Shown here: positions 52,498 to 64,000 of the stretch, one piece after another | Layout: every line of letters begins with the position of its first letter | Numbering within the stretch: the first letter of the stretch is position 1 | DNA from: Megalonaias nervosa | Lineage: Eukaryota > Mollusca > Bivalvia > Unionida > Unionidae | Length of the DNA stretch: 64,000 nucleotides | Direction: 5' to 3' | Assembly (NCBI GenBank): GCA_016617855.1 | Contig: JAECUM010003233.1 | Span: 31,122-95,121 of the forward strand | Position numbers and translations under genes: made by a program | The notes under the pieces: model-generated | What the model was told of the DNA's origin: nothing | What the model saw: the letters and a program-made list of their open reading frames with translations, nothing else | The model's database searches: none

Positions 52498-52752
52498 CTA
52501 TCGTCTTGGAGCCATTTTTTTTATACCAGCGTGACCGTACGGTAAAGTGAGGTGATTGGGAAGCCGTTCTCGCTTCTAGTACACGATTTGATAGACTTTT
52601 TCCAAGGGCCGGCTGACGATTTGGTGTGTGGGTAAACGTACAATCTTGTGCGGTTCGTGATTGGTCACTTTAAAATTTCCATCCTGTCCATAGTGAAGGA
52701 CTTATTTCAAGAACCCAAAGTTCACCACTTGACTGATGCGATAATTGAAAGT
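52498..52752 (-). pseudogene. C-terminal stub of the Polinton DNA polymerase (PolB), candidate
   Basis: One minus-strand frame from 52752 to TAG 52498-52500 reads NYRISQVVNFGFLK, stop, VLHYGQDGNFKVTNHEPHKI, VRLPTHQIVSRPLEKVYQIV, Y, stop (TAG), KRERLPNHLTLPYGHAG. Polinton PolB proteins, as I know them, end in a (V/I)Y.KR...(n)TLPYG(Y/F/H)-like motif, which this fits. Two in-frame stops show decay. Upstream the frame runs straight into the simple repeats of the right TIR, so all catalytic domains are absent. The assignment rests on the terminal motif and on the PolB position at the element end. Confidence 0.45.
52515..52527 (-). promoter_or_regulatory. TATA-like box (GGTATAAAAAAAA), BIR gene B
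   Basis: Overlaps the last codons of the polymerase stub and lies about 45 bp upstream of the BIR B region. Confidence 0.4.
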
Positions 52753-52756
52753 GAAT

Positions 52757-54700
52757 AAAAACATATTATTGTGTGTGCATTTGTGTGTTTGTGTGTGTGC
52801 TGGTACGTTTGTTGGTGTGTATATTTGTGTGTTTTTAAGCGTACGTCTACGTTCATTGGTGTGTGTGTTTGTGTATTTGTGTGTTTGTATGCGTACTCGT
52901 ACGTTTGTTGGTGTGTATATTTGTGTGTGTTGCTGTGCGCACGTTCCTGTGTGGATAGTATATAATGGGTTATTTTATTAGCTTCTGAGTGGATAGTAGA
53001 TACAAGGTTTTTTCTTGCCCTTCTGTGTGGATAGTAGATATTGGTGTTTTTATTTCTTCCTCCCCTTCCGTGTGAATAGTATAGTGTGTGTGTTTTATGC
53101 ATTCTCGTCCGTTTGTGTGGATAGTAGGTATGTTGTGTTTTATGCATTCTCGTTTGTTTGTGTGGATAGTAGGCATGGTGCATTTTATGCATTCTCATTT
53201 GTTTGTGTGGATAGTATATATGTGTATGTTTTATGCATTCGCGTTCATTTGTGTGGATAGTATAAGTGGTGTGTTTTATGCATTCGCGTCCGTTTGTGTG
53301 GATAGTAGGTATGGTGTGTTTTTTCTTCTCTTCTCTTCGGTGTGGATAGCACATGGTGTGTTTTATGCATTCGCGTCCGTTTGTGTGGATAGTATAGTGT
53401 GTGTTTTTTCTACTCTTCCCGTTTGTGTGGATAGTAGAGTGTGTGTGTTTTATGCGTTCTCGTCCGTTTGTGTGGATAGTATATGGTGTGTTTGTATGCG
53501 TTCGCGTAGTGTTTATGTGGATAGTATATATGGTGTTTTATGCGTTCGCATAGCGTTTGTGTGGATAATATATGTGGTGTTTTATGCGTTCGCGTAGCGT
53601 TGGTGTGGATAGTATATGTGGTGTGTTTATGCGTTCGTGTTTGTTTGTGTGGATAGTAAATATGGTGTGTTTTTTCTTCTCTTCCCTTCTGTGTGGATAG
53701 TAGATATTGTTTTTTTTTCTTTCTCCCTTTCTTTTGTGTGTGTGTGTGTGTGTATTGTTCTTTGTCCCTATAGAAATCCCTTTATCCCTATCAAATTCAT
53801 TTCACCTATCTGCCTACCTACAGTATCGCGTATTCAGGTCAGCCAGTTCAGTGACGTCACTGAAGCTAGAAATTGTGAGGCTACACATTTAGACTTGGGT
53901 TTAACCGATTGGAATTTACACAGGCTGTAGCTATAAATAAATACATGGGTGTTTATTCACGATCGTCACACAAGCTGAGACTATAAATAGTTACTAGGTT
54001 TATCCATTTTGGTTTAAATCAATGTAACCTAATGTTCAGGGACATGTTTAGTCTCCGTTAAATTCTGGTACAATTTAGTAACTTTAGCATTACTTTCAGT
54101 CACATCCATTTTGGCATTGGTCTTTTCCTTAATTATAGTTATTTATAGCATCATTACAGTTGTGCAAATTTATGAACACCACCAACATAATTTCAGGTCT
54201 AGGTAATGCTTTATATATAAATCTCGGGCTTGTATTAGTATATGTCTGTCTTTGTGTCTGTTGTGTTTGGCCTTCTACCATCCTTGTCCCTAAACAAACC
54301 CATCCATGTTCAAGAAAGGAATAATTGAAAAAGTGAGGAACTGGTTGTAGAAGTGGAGAAAATAGAAGAAGAAGGACCCAAAGGCCTTTTCAGGGCCACT
54401 TCATATGCCTCGAAAAGATATTTATTCAAAAATTTGCCTATATATGTGTTGTATATGTCTGCCTCTACCTAGAGTAGTAGCCGCGTGTATTCAGGTCAGC
54501 CCCTTGCTACATTGTTGCAAGTGTCTAGTACTGTGACGTCACCCTACCTGTTCCATTCCTATTGTCCCTATACAAAATTCTCACTGTCCGTATATCGTCC
54601 CAAGGTGATATTTTGTCCGTATAAATCTTGTCGGTATGTTCCATATTAGGGTCCCGTAATGCTAATTCCCGTTGTCCGTATATCGTCCCCATTAACTACT
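52757..54700. repeat. Right terminal inverted repeat of element 2
   Basis: Reverse complement, with divergence, of the left TIR. The outermost 190 bp (54510-54700) and the block around 53755-54000 are the best matches. The inner part is minisatellite: TTTATGCATTCGCGTCCGTT + TGTGTGGATAGTAKGTATGG (52928-53710) and GTACGTTTGTTGGTGTGTAT-type units (52790-52925). Confidence 0.85.
52928..53710. repeat. TIR minisatellite (right)
   Basis: About 20 units, the inverted counterpart of 38499-39898. Fewer copies than on the left. Confidence 0.95.
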
Positions 54701-54706
54701 TAAATA
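54701..54706. repeat. Target-site duplication of element 2, right (TAAATA)
   Basis: Identical to 37173-37178. Confidence 0.85.
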
Positions 54707-54936
54707 CATGTAGTAAGTAGGAAGACAATGTCTTGGGTACACCTCGGATAACAGGATATTGATCTTATTACAGACAATACTTAAAAGGATAAGATACTCC
54801 GAATAATCAATTGTAGGACTAGGACTTTATCGCTACATTAGCACATGCATAAGTTATATGCAACACGGACATAAGCGAGTTTGTAACGATAAGGACTGCT
54901 TCCATACAGTTATAGGGAACAAATGATCTTTATCTA

Positions 54937-55040
54937 TAGCAACTGGTAGCGCGTCGGACTCGTAATGCCAGAGTTGTGCGTTCGATACCAGCCCCGACTA
55001 AACCGGGCCGGCCAATAATAATAATAATAATAATAATAAT
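54937..55040 (+). mobile_element. tRNA-derived SINE fragment with (AAT)n tail
   Basis: ACTGGTAGCGCGTCGGACTC (A box and anticodon arm) and TGTGCGTTCGATACCAGCCC (B box) resemble a tRNA, but the stems are imperfect and it ends in AATAATAAT (55015-55040). Best read as a short SINE head rather than a tRNA gene. Confidence 0.5.
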
Positions 55041-55689
55041 ATAACTATTTGAGCCACAGCATTCGATAACCTGTGATATATAAGCTCGGGCTGCATCTTA
55101 AGATATATTCATTACGATTCGTGGCGAACCAAAATACTTAAGTTCAACATCTTTGTAACATACAATAAAACATGCATGTGTGCACGTGTGTGCGTATGTT
55201 TGTACTGTTTTAATAAAACAGATTTTTCAGTATATTTAATCATTTATGCATGAGATTTCAATGCCATTTTAAAGTGAAAATAAATCTAAATATATACTAT
55301 TTATACAAGAAAATGTATACGAGGATCAAAGAAATGAACATGAAGAAGCTATATTTTACTTATGCATACACAACCAGAAGTTCTGTGTTAATTAAGACAG
55401 TTCATTAACTTCCATTTTGTGCAAGTCTGAGCCATAATTTTGAAACGGATCAAGATATAAGATCTGCAATAATAAAACGGATATTCGTTAACAGGATTAA
55501 AGTTATTTATGATATTATTCACACCTGTATAGAATAATAATTAAATTTATCTATGTACTGATTCACCCGTCATCGGAAGAATAATTCAATTTATCAACGT
55601 AATTATTCATCCGCCTGCGGAAGAATAATGAAATTTATCTATGTAGTTATTTACCAGTGTAAGGAAAAATAACGCTAAGAATCTGAAAA

Positions 55690-55795
55690 CTTGAGCCATC
55701 CATACGGTCTCAACAATAGCCATCCATACGGTCTCAACAATAGCCATCCATACGGTCTCAACAATAGCCATCCATACGGTCTCAACAATAGCCGA
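55690..55795. repeat. 24-bp tandem repeat, four to five identical copies
   Basis: Unit AGCCATCCATACGGTCTCAA + CAAT. The minus-strand frame with LLLRPYGW repeats is an artefact of the 24-bp period. 55041-55689 shows no gene. Confidence 0.95.
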
Positions 55796-55799
55796 TAAT

Positions 55800-56387
55800 A
55801 TAGTAATGCATATAAACTAGTCGGTACGAGAAAATTGTCGTGGTACTGAATATATATAAAAAGTCTATTTTTATCTGTTCCATTTTCCGTGACATTGCGC
55901 AAATAGTCCTGATGTTAATAAATGTCACCTGCAAAAGATTGTTTTAGATCATCCACCTGCTCCTACCCTAGAAAAGGCTAAAATAAATGTGACTTCGGTG
56001 AAAGATTAAAAAATAAAAAACTTTATAACTGATGTTTTCAAATGCGAAGAAGTTTGTTATCACTATAATGGAACCCTAAAAAAAAAAAAAAAACTGGGAT
56101 TGGAAAGTAAAAGCCATACGGCAATTTTTGTACAGAATATTTTTTTATAGGTTTTGTGTATTTCTGAAAATGCTTTTCTGATATGTGTATTAGAAATGGT
56201 ACCAATTCAATATTCTGAAATATTTTATAAGCCGATTAGACTGTCTTGCTGGCAATTATAACTACAAAAATGCAAGGAACATGAACTTTTAATAATCATC
56301 ATTGTCTTTTAAAACAACTTTAAATGCTTCCTGGATTAGGCTTGTAGCACACGCATTGGAAGTTGGATTTTGGAGAGTGTAAAAAGT

Positions 56388-56424
<37 letters not shown>

Positions 56425-58150
56425 CTATGAGAGTAAATCAAGGAGTCCCTCATATGTAGTCATTGTTAATCAAAGCTAATTTCTTGTTATATTGTACCTA
56501 ATTTCCAGTAGATGAGCACGCTTTTGGTACCGAGTAACAGTTGATGCATATAAAGTCAAAGTGATCGACAATGTCTAAACTCTGATGCACACCTTCTAGA
56601 AAACTTTTGTGGCGACAGGAATGCTGTATATTATAAGAAGAAAGCGTTATTAAAGGTTTGGGATGTCTCGGTGATTCAAAGGTACATCAATTATTTCATC
56701 GCTGCATGACATTCAAGTTAACCCTTGGAAATATCCAGATTTTGTCTGAATCTTTTCACAGATCAAATCAAACAATAAAAATCTGGAAACAACCTGTACA
56801 ATTGCTGACATTATAAGAATCGATTTATAGAAGCTGGAAATGCAAATGGTTCAGTGTAAAAAAGGTTGTATGCAGAATATTGTGCTTATTTAATCCAACC
56901 GTCTTTTATATTTGCTGAAAAAAATTAAGCGAGTCTAATTACAACAAGAAAGCCCAAGTTTGATTTTTGTGGTTTTACGTCAATTCTGGCTAGCGGCGTT
57001 ATTGTTCTAGTTTTATTACTCTCTTCACATAGGTATATATATGTAGGGAAACCATGGGTAAATGTACCTTACAAAATGGAAATCATATCTTAAAAATATG
57101 TAGTAGTTGAGAGCATTTGTTTAAATTTATTTTTTGGTTGAACTGGAATTTTCCAATGTAAATGTGAATGTTGTCGCTAATTTTGATTGTCAGATTTGTC
57201 CATCGGTTTGAGACATTACTATGATGGTATTGACACTTAAAATCACCACTTATAGTCTTATTTCTAAACGTAATCAAGCGTTTTTCATTTTAAAAAGTTA
57301 TTGAGTGTAACAGGTATACGATACAGTATTGGTCACAGAATAGCAACAGTTTATGTAAGTGCAACCAATGTCATGATTCATGTGGAGAACTAATTATAAC
57401 ATAGGTTTTACTTGAAGCCTGCTTTTCTTGTCTCTGGTTCATTTTCATGCATTCTTGACGACGCCTGTTCATCATTATACAACTGTATACTAGAAGGATA
57501 ACATTGGTGGCACATTTTAAGATCTATTCATTCTGATGGAGACAGAAAGGGTAGGAAAGAGAAGGAAAAGGAAGTGTGGAAATGCAGGTCTGTAGAACAT
57601 ACTTAAGGGCAGATCATCCTCCTAAGGGGAAAAGAAAGGAGTTCCAAAGTGATACGGTCACCGTGGCGATAAAAGCGACACTTTGAATATTAGCTTAATC
57701 GGTTTATCAAACATCCTAGTGGCGGATCGAAAATGAAAGTGCAATAGAAGTTGTTCTTCGTAGCTAACAAGCTACTTCTGGGGAAGATGATATCGCAACG
57801 GACATAAATGAAGGAATAAGAACCGAAGATACACTCGTTAAACATCTTTGTGTAGAACATCAGCAATTTTCTGGAATTTGCCTTATTCAACCAAAAGTCT
57901 CAATACATTATTAAAAAAAATAATAAAATAAACAAAAACAAATGCCATTAAAGTAAACGAGTAAATATTGCCGTAGAAGGTCTTATTTTGAGAATGCTAT
58001 TCAGATGCCAATTGCTCCGTATATCTACCGTCTTGTAAATACTAATCATACGGAAATTTTTCTAATTACTGAATTCCGTCATGAATCATTTCTTATTTAG
58101 TTCATCCTGATATGATTGTTGTTTTATTCGTAATAATCCAAAGCCAAAAC
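55800..58150. other. No recognised feature apart from a (CT)n tract
   Basis: A+T-rich DNA. A-run at 56080-56094 and (CT)n at 56389-56420. No gene family recognised in any frame. Confidence 0.5.
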
Positions 58151-58156
58151 ATCTCC

Positions 58157-58430
58157 AGTAGCAACCCCGGCCAAGTCATACCAAAGATTTATAAAAGTTG
58201 TGCTAGCATTTGCCTCGTTTGGCTCTCAGTATTACGAGGTTAGTGTTAGGACTGGTCGGCCTGGTGTCAGGATAATGTGACAGTGTCGGACATGATGTTA
58301 CATGTCTGCAGCCTGATGTCCCAGTGCTACACATCACTATAAACTGCCACATTGCAGACATCGTAGCGATATGAATGAAATTTTTTTAAAGCTACGTTAG
58401 AAATCTAAATCACACACATTTTCAGTAGCT
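58157..58430 (+). mobile_element. 5'-truncated copy of the 868-1262 SINE
   Basis: Matches the SINE body from AACCCCGGCCAAGTCATACC through GGACTGGTCGGCCTGGTGTC and GTCTGCAGCCTGATGTCCCA to GCTACGTTAGAAATCTAAAT, then a short CACACACA end. The tRNA A/B-box head is missing. Confidence 0.8.
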
Positions 58431-58680
58431 ATATGATAAACTTGTATTGATCACTTTCATGGTCGGTGAGTAGGGCATATGTGTACCACGTTTATACCGA
58501 TTGACGCACTGCAACATCTTGTTGCTTTTATGGGATTGCATCGAAAATCCTTTTTTTTTACTTTATATTGTATCTCGTATACAACATTTTATTTCGTAAG
58601 TACATACATCAAAATGTATATTAATTATGTAACCAAAGATACCGCACCTATAAGAGTTATCCAATATATCATTATATTAT

Positions 58681-58805
58681 AAAATTTTATCGGTAAAAGT
58701 GTTCACTATATTATACAGTTTTATCGTAAAAGTGTTCAATATAGTATACTATTTTATCGGTAAAAGTGTTCAATATATTATACTATTTTATCGGTAATAG
58801 TATTA
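58681..58805. repeat. 35-bp tandem repeat, three to four copies
   Basis: Unit TTTTATCGGTAAAAGTGTTC + AATATATTATACTA. Confidence 0.9.
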
Positions 58806-59589
58806 ACCTCTTATAAATTTTTTGTAATATGGTACCGTCTTTTAAATGATTGAGAACGTTTTGGACGACCACAAAAGTCTGCATTTCTTCATTTTAAAAT
58901 GGAAGATAAATTTAGCTTTGCGACCCAAGGTTCGTGTTTTTAGTTTGTTTACTTGTTGTATATAGTAGTTTATATGTGGAGTCCAATTGCAAATACCGTA
59001 GCATAACGCGCGGACAGATCAGAGACTATTTGCGTGCAATACTGATGGTTTTAAACAGACTGCACAGACCCAAATCTGCCTGCACATTGCGTGACGGCAG
59101 ACCTTGATTTATGCATTTTGCAGTTCGAACCTATTTATACGCGGGTATGTACGTTACTTACAATTGAACGATCAAAAGTAACATTATTGATTCTGAAACA
59201 CCGGTGGGTCCTTTTTTTGCATCTTCGCTTCCTGTTTGTTAAATGGAGTCAGATCAGGAGAAAATGTTTCCGGTTTTGTGGGACTTATTTTACCATGGAA
59301 TGACTGGGAATCATTCTTTAATTTGAGATGACTTTTATTGTGGTTGTGCAAGCAGTATGGTGGAAGTGCACGTGTAAAATAAGTATGAAATATTGTCAAG
59401 AACACTGTTTTCATTGACCCAAGTATGCCTTTATGAACCGTCATTACACACAAATTCAGGGTAACTCCTGACAAGTTGTAATGTGTGTTAACGTCCTATA
59501 ATGGAACTGTCGCCCCTAGAAATCTTAGTGTCATTGGAATGTTAGTCTGAGTTCTGCTTGGAGAAATGCATGTACGTAACAATATGTCT

Positions 59590-59830
59590 AAAGGGTTGAC
59601 GCGTTCTTGTAAGTCTAAAAAGATTGCGCATTCTTGTCAGTCTAAAAGGATTGATGCGTTAATGTATGTGTAAACGGATTGATGCTTTCATGGATGTCTT
59701 AACGGATTGATGCGTTCATGTATGTCTAAAGGATTGATGCTATCATAAACAGATTTTATGTATGTCTTAATGGAATCAAGCGTTTATGTGTGTCTAAACG
59801 GATTTTATATCTGTCTAAAGGGATTTCGCT
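59590..59830. repeat. Degenerate 25-30 bp tandem repeat
   Basis: About nine units around GTCTAAACGGATTGATGCGT + TCATGTAT, quite diverged. 58806-59589 shows no gene. Confidence 0.8.
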
Positions 59831-60161
59831 TATAGAGTTCTACAGCGTCGGAATAGGAAATTCTGTTGCGAGAAGTGAAAATTCATTAAATGCTATATTT
59901 ATATTATAACTACATCACAAAAATGATTTTGTCTACAGATAGGATATACGTGTGTACTTAGTTAATTTCGGTAAACACCTCTCTGTGCTTCTTATTTATT
60001 TTATCTTTTTTTAAATTTTGGCTTCTCAGTAAATCCATGCCAATATGAATTGGGGTTGACAGATGACTATTGAGTCTCCTCTATGGTTCGGGGTATATGG
60101 CCGCTGCTATATTCTTTGACCTAAAAGTGTCGGCAAATTGTTTTTAAATTTATCACATTTA

Positions 60162-60162
<1 letters not shown>

Positions 60163-60201
<39 letters not shown>
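60163..60201. repeat. (TG)n microsatellite
   Basis: About 19 TG units. Confidence 0.95.
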
Positions 60202-60203
<2 letters not shown>

Positions 60204-61737
60204 ATGTTTTTCATACTTTTGAAACTTCTAATTCATTGCTGTCTCTGAGATCTTAAACAAATATAACTGTATAAAAGTGCCTTACTAAATTTATGTGGGT
60301 TTTTATGAGATCAAAACCAATTTTAACATCTTGGTCGTCAGAACTTATTGAAATTTTCAAATGCTTCCATAAGTAACGTATCTCATTTAAAACAATGTAC
60401 GAAATTTTCTACTAAACAATGTATAACCTGATCATATCATAAAAAGAGGAATTCTTGGGAAGAAAAGACAGATTGACAGACATACAAATGGACAGGATAG
60501 AAAAATGCCTATTTAAGGACAAAATAGATGTAATTTGAAGGCTTATTTGTTAAACAAAAATTGTATTATTTTCACAGTAAACTTGTGTACAAAACGAATA
60601 AGATTTTGATAACGCACAAGAAACGTAATATAAAAACATATTTCAGACTTATTAAAAGGAATGGACTTTTCCAAAAGGTCAATCAAATGATAAAAAACAA
60701 AACTGATAAACGGATCATAAATACTTCCACTAAATAAAATAGTTTTAAAGCAACTTGAACAAAGATATGAGGACAAAAAGTACAATTATTACAAATTTGC
60801 TTTGCTTGTTCACAGCTCAAAATAAAAAATACCACAAACTGTCCCTACTACTGTTAAAAACATACTAATTTAAAATTCAGAAGTTATCTCCTCATATTTG
60901 TTACTTGTGCACTGATAAAATATCACTCTGATAACGATCTACCAATTACTGAGGGTGCAGAAGACTTCTTAGGAAAAAGAAAATAAATCTGTCATGGCAG
61001 AACGTGCCATAAAAAATATGAGATTTATGCACTTTTTAAGGAAATAGCCCGAAACAATACACACCTTAAATTATCAACTCGATGTGCTAGCTAACTCTTT
61101 GTCTATTAAATAACAAAAAATACAAACACTAAAGAAGGAATAAATGCTATAAATTTCGCAATTTTCATTCGAGATGAACACAAAGCTAAGAACATCATCT
61201 TATACAAACTACATTACTTTTTCTTTTTACGAAGACACACGATAACACTAGTGTAACTAAAAGGACTCTAAAAGTATATTCGAATGCCTCGGTCATTACG
61301 GTCTAAAGATTATGAAATACATTTGAATGCCTCGGTCATTACAAATTTTATTGGATACCCATTTAATCCTGGCCGATCTGGCGTTCGATACAGATGTTTA
61401 ATTTATGACCCAGTCTGAAACTTCTTTTACAACTTGAAATATTCAACAATAATCCACTTTTAAAAAATAGGAGATGATTTATTGCTATGCATTTTAAATT
61501 ATTCAGTAATGTCAACACATGTTTGTAATTTTATGCAATCATTTTGGGTGAAAATGGGCGCTTTTGCTGCTGGGGATAATTGGGGAGAACCGTGAATAGA
61601 GACGTGCAGTTTATAGGGATTTTGTGTTATATACGGTCGAGAAATTATAGTTACTGGAGGTTAACAACAATATTTAGGACATAATGTTTGTCATTGAGTT
61701 CTCAGATGAAGCCGGTGTGAAAAGTAATATTAAACAT
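60202..61737. other. No recognised feature
   Basis: A+T-rich. A short direct repeat (GAATGCCTCGGTCATTAC) occurs twice near 61280-61340. Confidence 0.5.
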
Positions 61738-61815
61738 GAGAGAGAGAGAAAGAGAGACAGAGAGAGACAGGGACAGAGAGACAGACAGAAAGGCAAGCAG
61801 ACAGACAGACAGGCC
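61738..61815. repeat. (GA)n/(GACA)n simple repeat
   Basis: GAGAGAGA with AGACAGACAG units. Confidence 0.9.
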
Positions 61816-62904
61816 CAAAAACTACTGTGCCGCTGAGAATGTATTGAAAATTTTAAAAGTCTCGGCAAAGTAAGAAAGAAATTGGAGCCTACCTGGTTAC
61901 TTTAATGGAATTGGATGGTTTGTACCATGAACCAGGTGCTCTTAATAGCTATAATACAGCTATAAATAGAAAATTAAGGGACAGTAACTACTGCTACAAC
62001 ATTTCATCTTCAAATGAGTTTGCTAATTGCCACAAAGTGCTGAATTCTAGGTGCAACCAACTTAAACCCCAGGTTTAAGAAACCAAAAAACAAAACTCTT
62101 TTGATCCGTAAAACCGTTGATCTCGTTCCCAGCTGCAGCTGTTCACGTTACTGATATATTTAACACGGCATATTGTTATGTATATTTAATATAATTGTTT
62201 GTTTGTTAAATTTTTAATTCCATTACATGCTATTGTAATGTAACATTGTTTACTGGATTTGACGTGATTGACTTTTTTTTATTTCATTGGTATAAACATT
62301 AAATCTAATGCTGACCTTGTTCCAAAATCAGTGACAGTTTTGGTAAACAACTCTTTTATTACTTTTTTTATCTTTCTCAGAGTAAGAATCATTAAGTTGA
62401 GTCAAGGTCATACCTGGACTACGTGACAATAATCATGTATCAGTTGTTAACAAACTTCTATTTTTTCCAGAAGAATGAACTTTTGTACCTCATCCGGGAA
62501 TCTGTTGTGAGTCTTAATTAGTCGTATAACTGATTTTTTTTATAAAGGTTTAATCAGTTGGGCTGAAAACACTTGACACGTTAAGTTGTATTATGTTGTG
62601 ACCAGTTTGGGTTGAATTTTATGTTCTTCAAATTATTGAATTCAAGTGATTCTTTTCCCTGGAAATACAAAAGTGCTCTGACATATTCTTGAATAGAGAC
62701 ATTTATTGGAATTTATACTGAATTCAAAACTGGAATATTTTCTGTGATTCAACAAGAGACTGTTCACACAGCAGCACTTCGCTGACCAAAACAGACGTCA
62801 TCGCCTTCAATTCTGGATGTCATCGGGACTAGAACTCAGTTTCATTTAGGACTTTTTATTACTAGGACTTCTATTTTTTAATTCTTGGATTAGTTTTGGA
62901 TTTA
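61816..62904. other. No recognised feature
   Basis: A+T-rich DNA without gene signatures. Confidence 0.5.
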
Positions 62905-63035
62905 ATTCGTAAAACCGTAAGTTCTTTTTTCTTAATTTTCACTTTTTATTCTAGGGAAATGAATTATTTGTTAAATTTTACAAAGTTCGTTGTCTTCACT
63001 CATTTCTGTTACTTATTTTAAGAGCATAGACTCGT
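62905..63035 (+). repeat. Dispersed repeat, copy B
   Basis: Counterpart of 36101-36240: CCGTAAGTTCTTTTTTCTTA...ATTCTAGGGAAATGAATTAT...TTTAAGAGCATAGACTCGT. Confidence 0.6.
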
Positions 63036-63052
63036 AGCAATATCACCTCGGC

Positions 63053-63795
63053 ATTTTCCTATTCCTATGAAACGCATTCTTTCCGCCCACTCGGAACAAA
63101 CTCAAATGTCGTTTGTTCAGCCCCTTACGTGACGTCATTTGTGACCGTATGAGGTGTTCAGACGTGTTACATAGCTAAAGAATGTGCACATATGCCCAAT
63201 CATCACAAATTTCTTCTATTAAATGAAAATATAAAAATAAAGAGTTTGAAGGTAATGTAAATGAAGTATCTCTCTGGATAAATCTGAATGCATTTAATGA
63301 CTTTTATTCTGTTAAATTTGACCTGAAATTGCTTGGAAGTAAAGTGTCTGTTCAGTGGGTGGGATACAAATAAAGGTCACATACTGGTCCAAAATCTACG
63401 TTCCATCTGAGAAGTAAAGAAAAAATTCACTTGCCTGTGCCTGCAGTTATAAATCCATTCATACGTCCCACACAACATTTTTAAAAATTCTAAGCAGAAG
63501 AATAAATCCATTAAAACTTTGAAAAGAATGTGTGAATAAAAAGGGGATATGCAAAAAAAAAAATACAAAACCACACAAATGTTTTGTTCGTAGTCGAGGG
63601 TAAAAAAAACCTCGTTTGATACGACGTAGAAACATACGACAAGGCTTGATAACCTTGGAATTTTCCTATACCAATGAAACTCGTTCTTTCCACCTACTCG
63701 GAACAAACACATACATCGTTTAGTCTACGCCTTACATAACGTCATTTGTGACCGTATGAGATGTGCTTAAACGCGTTACATAGCGAAAAAATATG
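63053..63795. repeat. Pair of about 135-bp direct repeats
   Basis: 63053-63190 and 63655-63795 share TTTCCTAT.CC.ATGAAAC, TTCTTTCC.CC.ACTCGGAA and GTCATTTGTGACCGTATGAG, then GCGTTACATAGC-like ends. The first copy contains GTGACGTCA; the second has ATAACGTCA. They could be ends of one non-autonomous element of about 0.7 kb with no coding capacity. Confidence 0.6.
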
Positions 63796-64000
63796 ATGTG
63801 CGTATTTTATCCTAATATTAACCTCATATTTAGCCTAATATTAACCTAATACAGCAGTTAATCGATCGTTGTATTGTTACGACCATGTAGTTTAATTACT
63901 TGGTGTGTTAAAATCTGAATTCTTTTTATTTCATTTTTGTATCACTACATTTTATTATGATGATGATTATGTTCACAGGATCTGATATTTTTGAAAGAAA

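Noticed and set aside
54944..55000. Functional tRNA gene (anticodon-arm-like GGACTCGTAATGCC).
   Set aside because: No proper acceptor stem, and the anticodon stem is mispaired. It is followed by an AAT tail, so a SINE head is likelier.

Overview
The window is a stretch of animal nuclear DNA made of mobile elements and tandem repeats. I recognise no host protein-coding gene and no intact cellular RNA gene. The host is probably a mollusc: long di- and trinucleotide arrays, many 30-65 bp minisatellites, an RTE-like non-LTR retrotransposon, and a tRNA-headed SINE whose body resembles SINEs I know from molluscs. The species cannot be read from the sequence.

The main content is two unrelated Polinton/Maverick-type (virus-like) elements. 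Element 1 (about 2765-19158) is old and heavily broken. It has inverted terminal units of about 270 bp and remnants of an A32-like packaging ATPase, a zinc-ribbon/phospholipase A2-like protein, a retroviral-type integrase, a PolB palm joined to an SF1 helicase, an HNH endonuclease, a spike/fibre-like protein, an adenain-type protease, a major capsid protein and three small virion-type proteins. A 3.1 kb LINE lies inside the end of its ATPase gene, with a 10-bp target duplication and a twin-priming inversion. The element also carries repeated 17-bp palindromes.

Element 2 (37179-54700, 17,522 bp) is much better preserved. It starts AG, ends CT, is flanked by a perfect 6-bp duplication (TAAATA), and has inverted terminal repeats of 2-3 kb swollen by minisatellites. 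All its genes lie on the minus strand. In transcriptional order from the right end these are: a polymerase-like C-terminal stub, two BIR (IAP-like) genes, small unknown genes including one with an NWGR (Bcl-2 BH1-like) motif, the packaging ATPase, core-like and conserved Polinton small proteins, the integrase with chromodomain, a two-pass membrane protein, penton-like minor capsid protein, a basic pX/pVI-like protein, major capsid protein, a conserved Cys/His protein, the protease and a coiled-coil protein. The DNA polymerase gene is otherwise missing. Several genes have single frameshifts or stops, so the copy is recently inactivated or the assembly has small errors. TATAAA-like boxes stand ahead of most genes.

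The rest: 1-2760 holds a minisatellite, a complete SINE and a LINE 3' remnant. 19160-37170 is dominated by minisatellites and microsatellites, including a 36-bp array split by a 948-bp solo LTR. 54707-64000 is mostly unannotatable A+T-rich DNA with a few tandem repeats, a 5'-truncated SINE and short dispersed repeats.
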